From: Serilophus lunatus
Taxonomy: Eukaryota > Chordata > Aves > Passeriformes > Eurylaimidae
DNA: 64,000 nucleotides
Reading direction: 5' to 3'
Assembly (NCBI GenBank): GCA_013399895.1
Contig: VXBA01001197.1
Span: 62,001 to 126,000, forward strand
Each line of letters starts with the position of its first letter. Within the stretch, counting starts at the first letter, position 1. This document shows positions 57,839-64,000 of the stretch, piece by piece. A program made the translations under genes and the position numbers. Below the pieces are notes generated by a model that saw only the letters and a list, made by a program, of their open reading frames with translations, made no database searches and was not told the DNA's origin.

Positions 57839-60800
57839 CATAAGAAAGGACAGGTGTTCTTCATAGTCATTGATTTTTAAGTGTAATCAAGAATGTTGAA
57901 AGAACAAGTGTTATTTTATGTAAGTGGTAAGGGAAGATTTAGATACAATGTTATTTCTAAATTAATTTTATCATTGACTCCCCTCTTTAAAATTCTAAGA
58001 AGTTGAAATATGAAGTTGCATTTTATGAACCGCAGGTCTTGGACAAAAGATAACAGAGGGAGCAGCTGGACCCTCTTTGCCAGCACTGATGCTGGGAGGT
58101 GTGGGGCAGTTCCCTACTCTCACGGCATCCATGTCCTTGCAGCCTGGACATCTTGGCAGATAGCTGGGTGGTTGCTCCTGAGAGGGAGCTTCAAAAAGCT
58201 GCAGACAGACGCAAACTTCTGCCCCTTCTTACCCCAGCTGTGTTCAGCTGATCGTCTCGCAGCACCCAAGCATCCATTCCTGCTGCTGAATGGGCAGAAG
58301 TGGGAAAGCAGTTAATGGCAGCATGCTCTTTGCACTACCTCATATTAAAAGATTTTCTTTACATTTTGAAAAGGCAGCTTATATTTATCTTGTTACATAA
58401 AGGACAAAATACAGTACTTTCATGTATGTCACTGCATGTTATGTAGGTAGGAATAGACATTAACAAAGAGCCACAGCAAAGCATCAAGTGCATCTGAATT
58501 CTTTGTCTGCAGCCCAGGCTTTTCCTGCCCCACAGTGACAGGATCAGGGAAGAATTTTCTGTGACTAATTAGGTTTTAACTTGCCAGAAAGAACATGGAC
58601 ATTGGCAGTCTATTGTATAATAGTGAAGCAAAGTTTGAACTAGATTGAACTTAATTTCCTTTTCACTGAAAGGAAAGAAAGATTAATGAAATATCCCCAA
58701 ATCCATCCTGTTAGCTTTTATTAAATCAGTAAATGAAATTTAACCTCCAATTCTGTTACAAAATCTTTTCCTGTAGATTACGTTTCTGCAAACATAAATG
58801 AAATAGACATACTCTCCTCTGCAACATTTTAGATATGAAAATTACATTACTTCAATCAACATAATGTTACTTTAGGCAAATGCCATATTAAGAAACAATT
58901 ATTTCTTGTATTTCTTTTCACAATGTTACCTAGATTTTATTAAATGCCAGAACTCTGCTAGTCAGTTCTGAAAACTATTTGCTGATATTCCAACATGTCC
59001 TTGCTCTTTCTGCCAATAGGATAGAATTAACACTTCAAGAATACAGAGCTTTCTTTTATTGATGTTATACTTTTTATATGATGGAGTCTAAGTCTTGTTC
59101 CTTTCCAACCTTCCCTACTGCTTCTTGACTCTAGTTATTGCATTAACACCATGCATTGCCATTTTTTTCCTAAACATCTTGTTGAAGTTGACAGAGTTAC
59201 ATAAGGAAAACCCAGCCACCCCCCATCTCAGCAGAAGGGGCAGGTATTCACACTGGGCTCAATCAGTTCTCAGGAGTTCTTTATGGAGAATCAGTCAGTC
59301 AAGTGTGGCCCCTAAACTTGCTCCGTCATAACCTTGTTGGCACAATACTGGAGAGATCTGCCTGGAGCATCCTTAACTGCATGACAAGGTCTACACCTTA
59401 GAGGCTATTAACTGGCAAATGTTAAAACAAATGAGATGGGAAGTGGGGCTTTGATATTTCTCACTAATGAGTAAGGAAGAGCTGAAAAAATGAGTGTAAT
59501 GAGCACATCCTGCATGGAGAGTGTCCTAGTCCTGCTGCCTGAACAAAAGCCCCTCATCCTGCTGTGGTGTCATACAAGAGATTCTGAGAGCTCTGATGTG
59601 CTGCTTCAAAGCCAGAGCCATGCAGCACCTTGCCTCCAAGAATGGCGTCCTGTACTCCCTCCCAGGTGAGCATTCCCACCAAGCTGAATGGGCGCCACCA
59701 ATTCCAATCCTCTGGAAAGCACAGGGCGCTGCAGGGGGAAGAATGTTGTTGCCATAGATGTTAAAACATTAACACTGTTTACGTCAAACCACCAGTGTTT
59801 GGTACTGCACAAGACAATATGAAACTATAAAATATTTGCAATGATTGCCAAGAAAGTAGACGCTGCCAATACTCCAGAGCACATCCTCTGGAACTGATTA
59901 TTTCTAATCCTTTAGAAAATGTATAAATAAAATGATGCCAAGACTGATGGACAAGCCAGGGCACCTACTCATGTTTCTAATATACTGCTTTCCCTCCACC
60001 CCCTTCTCTTCTGTGTACAAAATGCTCTCCTTTTTTAGTAACTAAAGTTGACAATCATCAAAAGAAATCAAACTGTATATAAACGAACATTCTGAAGCAT
60101 GTCACAGTATGTCAGAAACTATAGAAATCTACTAGAAGTCTGCAAAACAAGTATTTAAATCTTTTAGTAATGCTTTAGTAGAATGATTATTTAACTTACT
60201 AGCAAGAATGCATTTAGCAGGAACACCAGAGGCGTTTACCCTTAGTATTAGCTGTTCAATCACATACTCTAATCCCAGAGGCCTAATCTGCGTGTTAGTG
60301 GGAACACAGCAATTATCTACATTCATTAGAAATTAGAAAGGGGGAAGGTGGAGAGAAAACCTCAATGGGTGGATAATTAGTTTCACATACTCTCATTGTT
60401 TGCAAGAGGCTAAATCCATATTGCCATTGAAGTCAAAGGAGCTTTTACTAGACCGTCCTGCCTTTTCTTGCCATCCAGACCACCAGCTATGATCATCAGA
60501 ACTGCTTGTCTTAGCCAAGGAGACACAAGCTTGTTCTAGCCTTAAATATATTAGAATGGTCTTTCTTTCTCGTAAGTGTCTAGTAAACTAGACTAAGTGG
60601 ATTTCAATAGCCTGCTTGTTGGTAACTGCAGCTGGTGCCTGCTTTGGGTTTTTTATTTTGTGCTTAATACAATACTGCTTTAGAACAGATGGATTTAGCA
60701 AAGTCTGCTAAGATACTAAATAGGAATAGGGCGTTCCTAAAGCAGCTGGACACAAATTGGGTAAATATATAGTGGAAGACTGGTTCTCTCATTCTCCATT

Positions 60801-62027
60801 CCCTAATAAAGATGTAATGATTTATCATATAGCTGGAGAACTGACATTCCTCTCAATGGAAAGGTAGTGTTACGCCTCACTATGAGTCATTTATGGTTAA
60901 TCCCATGCAGGGGAAGAGAACAGGCTACTCTTGCAGCCTTATTTCTGCAAGCTCATTATAATTACAGCTGTCCTCAAGCTGAAGAATTCAGACATATTTC
61001 ATGTCTCCAAAGTTTTACTGTAGCTCTTTGTAGCAGCAGATCTGTATTCATTCTCAGTAAATGTAGTAATAAGATGTTCTGTGGTATTCTGTACTCTTAC
61101 AAGACTTTTTCTGACGGCAGAAATTGGTAAAAGCAGTGTTACTGAATGTGTTTAAACTTTTTCGGTCACTCCAAGTGATCAGGAAACTGTACAAGATGCA
61201 TCTACAGATACCTATTCTAAGCTCAGGTCAGAGACTGCTATTTAGAGATGTTCTATTTTCATTATTAACTCATCATAGATATAAATTTAAACGCTTTCTA
61301 GCATGAAAATCATAGCCAATACTTATAAATCTGTTTTCTTTGAGAACATGCATTGAAATAAATCTTAGTTCTAGATCAAATGACAAAGTCTATATACAAC
61401 AAGCAAAAACGCATGATTCCACCTTGAACAAAACTGATCACTGACTCTGAGGTGTCAAAGAGTTTCCTCCACACAAGATTCACATTCTCTGCTCAGTGCT
61501 CTTCAAAGTCCTCTACTACACAAGGCAAAGTAGAAGTACTGTGTCGACAGGTGCTTAGGATCAAACAGAGTGTGATGGATCTACAGGCACCAAGGAAGTG
61601 TTTGATGCCAGGTGCATTGTGGCTGCAGAAATGGAAGTGTCTCCAGAGACCTGGAAATGTCTCTGAAGACATTAAGTGACTTGTGAGAAAGGAGGGACTT
61701 CAGTTTCTGGATCCATCCACAAATGGGCTCTGAGTTGTGACAAAGACCAGTTACTTCAATTTTACCACAAGTGAAAGTAAAGAGAGATGGAGGAAATGAA
61801 AGTTTGCAGAATGTTGCCATACTGTACAAACTGAAGGATCTGTATCCTTCCCCCTCCATACCCAGGTACTGCAATGCCCAGTGTGCCCCTCTGCTATGTG
61901 AAACCTTGGTAGACAGTTCATCTGCAAATTCTTAGTGACAAAAAATATGAAGGATAAAGAACGAGAAGAAATTCTAAACTTGAGTTCATTTTCAGAAGGA
62001 CATCAGGGAGACTTTAAAAATGCATTT
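57839..62027. other. Intergenic, nothing recognised
   Basis: AT-rich with modest GC patches at 58040-58310 and 59500-59720. Only short open frames are present and none has an identifiable domain. No RNA gene or transposable element is recognised. Confidence 0.55.
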
Positions 62028-62103
62028 AGGATCATAAAATAATTTGATTTGGAAAAGACCTCAGGAAGTCATCTAATCTAGTCTCCTAGTAACATCCCTA
62101 ATA
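62028..62103 (-). mobile_element. CR1 LINE 3' terminal fragment
   Basis: GGATCATAAAATAATTTGAT, TTGGAAAAGACCTCAGGAAG, TCATCTAATCTAGTCTCCTA. This is the reverse of the CR1 tail (compare the usual GATCATTTAGTCCAACC). It is short and diverged. Confidence 0.75.
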
Positions 62104-62956
62104 CATAGACACATGTATCCCCCCTTACACAGAGAAACTCCTTGTAATAAGAAAACAAATAGTTAAAAGCCTAGCATTACCCAAGAATTACCTTTTGCTG
62201 AAGTGTTGTTTCTACAGTTAAAACAGGCAGTAAAAGGCCACTGTGTGATGACAAGGAGCTGCAAAATTATTATAGTTAAGGACTGAAACAAGAGTTTATT
62301 GGAGTGAATGGTCTGTAATAGAGTAATAAATTTGCGAAGAAAAATCTGACTGATACCACGTTGGAAAATGTTTACTGGGAAGCTGCAGGAAACAGATTGA
62401 CCAAGTAGGAAGACAGACTCCTTCAAGCAGCTCAAAAGTAGATACCATTTGCATGGCAGAAAAGAGAACTTGAAGATGCTTCCTGGAAAAAATCTGAAGA
62501 GCTCACTGAGAGCTCCTTTCCAAGATATGTGTTGTTCTCCCTTGCTTTCTGGGTGGTGGTGGTGGTTCTGCTTTCTCATGTATCAACTCAGCCTCAGACA
62601 CAAACTCATTATTATGTAAAATACAACATGCAAACTCAGAATCTAAAACCCTATAATCTTAAAATCCAGCATACGGAAAATGGAAATGAGTGGTGTGGTG
62701 TGAGAATCTGTTTTCATCTACTTCTGCCAGTAGTTTATGCCCAGAATCCTTGTTTATGTGCCATCCCTATACCAAAACAATTTCCAAAGAGCCATCATCT
62801 GTCCCAAGTCAGGCCACTGATTGTTTTATTCAGCAACCTTTCAAAGCACAACTTCAGCAGTGTGAAGAAATGAATTTAAAGAAATTTATTGAAATAGTTT
62901 TCTTCTTTCTATGGACATAAAAACAAATCCACAGGCACCTATCTTGTAGCTACTGT
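62104..62956. other. Intergenic, nothing recognised
   Basis: Overlapping open frames of 138 codons (minus) and 114 codons (plus) occupy this interval but conflict with each other and have no recognised domain. Confidence 0.5.
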
Positions 62957-63073
62957 CACACAGAATTACACACAGAATTAATAAGGTTGGAAAAGACCAT
63001 GGAGATCATCAAGTCCAACCTTTACCTAGGTTAACAACCTATCCAACATCAGTCTAACATCTATAACATCTTG
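62957..63073 (-). mobile_element. CR1 LINE 3' terminal fragment
   Basis: ACACACAGAATTAATAAGGT, TGGAAAAGACCATGGAGATC, ATCAAGTCCAACCTTTACCT and ATCCAACATCAGTCTAACAT are the antisense CR1 3' end. It is less diverged than the fragment near 62.05 kb and shares its orientation. Confidence 0.85.
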
Positions 63074-64000
63074 TAACTACAGCTTATTCATTATGTGAGA
63101 TAGGAGAGAAGTGAGGGTGAGTCTTGGTTCCTTCTCCTGATGGTGTTTTGTCCTTAGGTGAAGGCAACAGGGGAGGAGATTCCCTAAAGCCATGCATCTG
63201 AGCAGGGCATGGGGCTCACTACTGAAAGAGCTTTGGACACCCAGGGAGATGTTCTGCAAGCAGTGCAGGTGGGCCTACTGCATGGGACTCAGGACCAAGG
63301 GGCACAGAAAGATGGCAGCCTGCGGGGGAATTTAGAGGAGCCTGTGAGACTGAGGACTGGCACCTCAGGCAGAAGGAAGAGATTTTGTAGGAAAACTTCG
63401 CGAGAAGAACCTGGTGAAGAGATAGCAATGGCTTTCAGAGTTGAGAGACACTTCTCTTTAAGAAAAACCCCATACACAAATCTGCCTTAAACAGTAACAC
63501 TGTAAGACAGCTATTGTTTTTACAAGCTTTAAAATGCAGCTGCTCAACGTATCTATACAAATTCTGCTGTAAGCATGTGAAGTAATATACTTCAACCAAT
63601 ATACTTCCCCCAATAGCCTGAGCTCAAGCAGTAAAGACACTGATGCAACAACTAGTTAAAAGTACTCATAAAATAACAAATGTGTGATCCTTCAGACTTG
63701 TAATGCTACAAGACATACAGCATTAAAGGACACAGACCAGGACTACAAATATCATTGCTATAGCTATGATCATATTTGATAATCAATCTGAGTGTGTAAA
63801 AATCTGTCATACATTTTTAATTAAACTTTAGACAATCCAAGTGGTGGATTTTGCTGTTGCACAGTATATATTTACCATAAGATCAGTTCTGGTTGATTGA
63901 TGGGCATGCACTCAAGCCATTTCAGAATATGCTGCTTATAAGGAGTGCAAAGTTCGCCTGTACTGCAGCATGTCTTAGGCACAATTGGATGTCATTAATT
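63074..64000. other. Unassigned end of window
   Basis: A GC-richer stretch at 63160-63450 has open frames of 60-93 codons on both strands that match nothing I know. The rest is AT-rich. No gene is recognised before the window ends. Confidence 0.5.

Overview
This is vertebrate nuclear DNA, most likely from a bird. Two things show it. The only convincing protein-coding gene is a three-exon homeobox gene whose translation is goosecoid (GSC) almost throughout, and the interspersed repeats are CR1-type LINE fragments with the reverse-transcriptase sequence and 3' tails typical of birds. There is no prokaryotic gene density, operon or CRISPR array. Most open reading frames are chance frames in AT-rich DNA or shadows inside CpG islands.

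Layout. 1-15.2 kb is AT-rich intergenic DNA with an ancient hairpin repeat at 2.5 kb and a long, pure AAAG microsatellite at 12.4 kb. 15.2-17.5 kb is a CpG-rich block holding GSC on the minus strand. Exon 1 coding is 16836-17154, exon 2 is 16375-16634 and exon 3 coding is 15888-16040, with GT-AG introns of 201 and about 334 bases, a polyadenylation signal at 15742-15747 and a TATA box at 17403-17408. 17.5-17.8 kb is a promoter-proximal control region rich in TAAT motifs, including a TAAT-CTT-ATTA paired-homeodomain site and TAATCC sites of the kind Lys50 homeodomains such as GSC bind. 17.8-20.6 kb carries two more CpG-rich blocks, a cluster of six SOX-core motifs and a plus-strand TATA-like box. 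This is a candidate start region for a transcript divergent from GSC.

From 20.6 to 64 kb I see no gene. No CR1 fragment is recognisable before 33.5 kb; nine lie between 33.5 and 63.1 kb. The longest (about 56.86-57.84 kb) still has a 194-codon open frame from the end of its reverse transcriptase. Several microsatellites, a few hairpins and two older SINE- or MITE-like relics make up the remaining recognisable sequence.

How it fits together: GSC encodes a transcriptional repressor of the embryonic organizer and prechordal plate. The window looks like its regulatory landscape, a single developmental regulator in a gene-poor, locally repeat-poor domain. In mammals the neighbours are the SERPINA cluster and DICER1; I find no exon of either here. 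Three single N characters fall in the GSC locus, one of them two bases before the first usable ATG, so the true N-terminus is not resolved.
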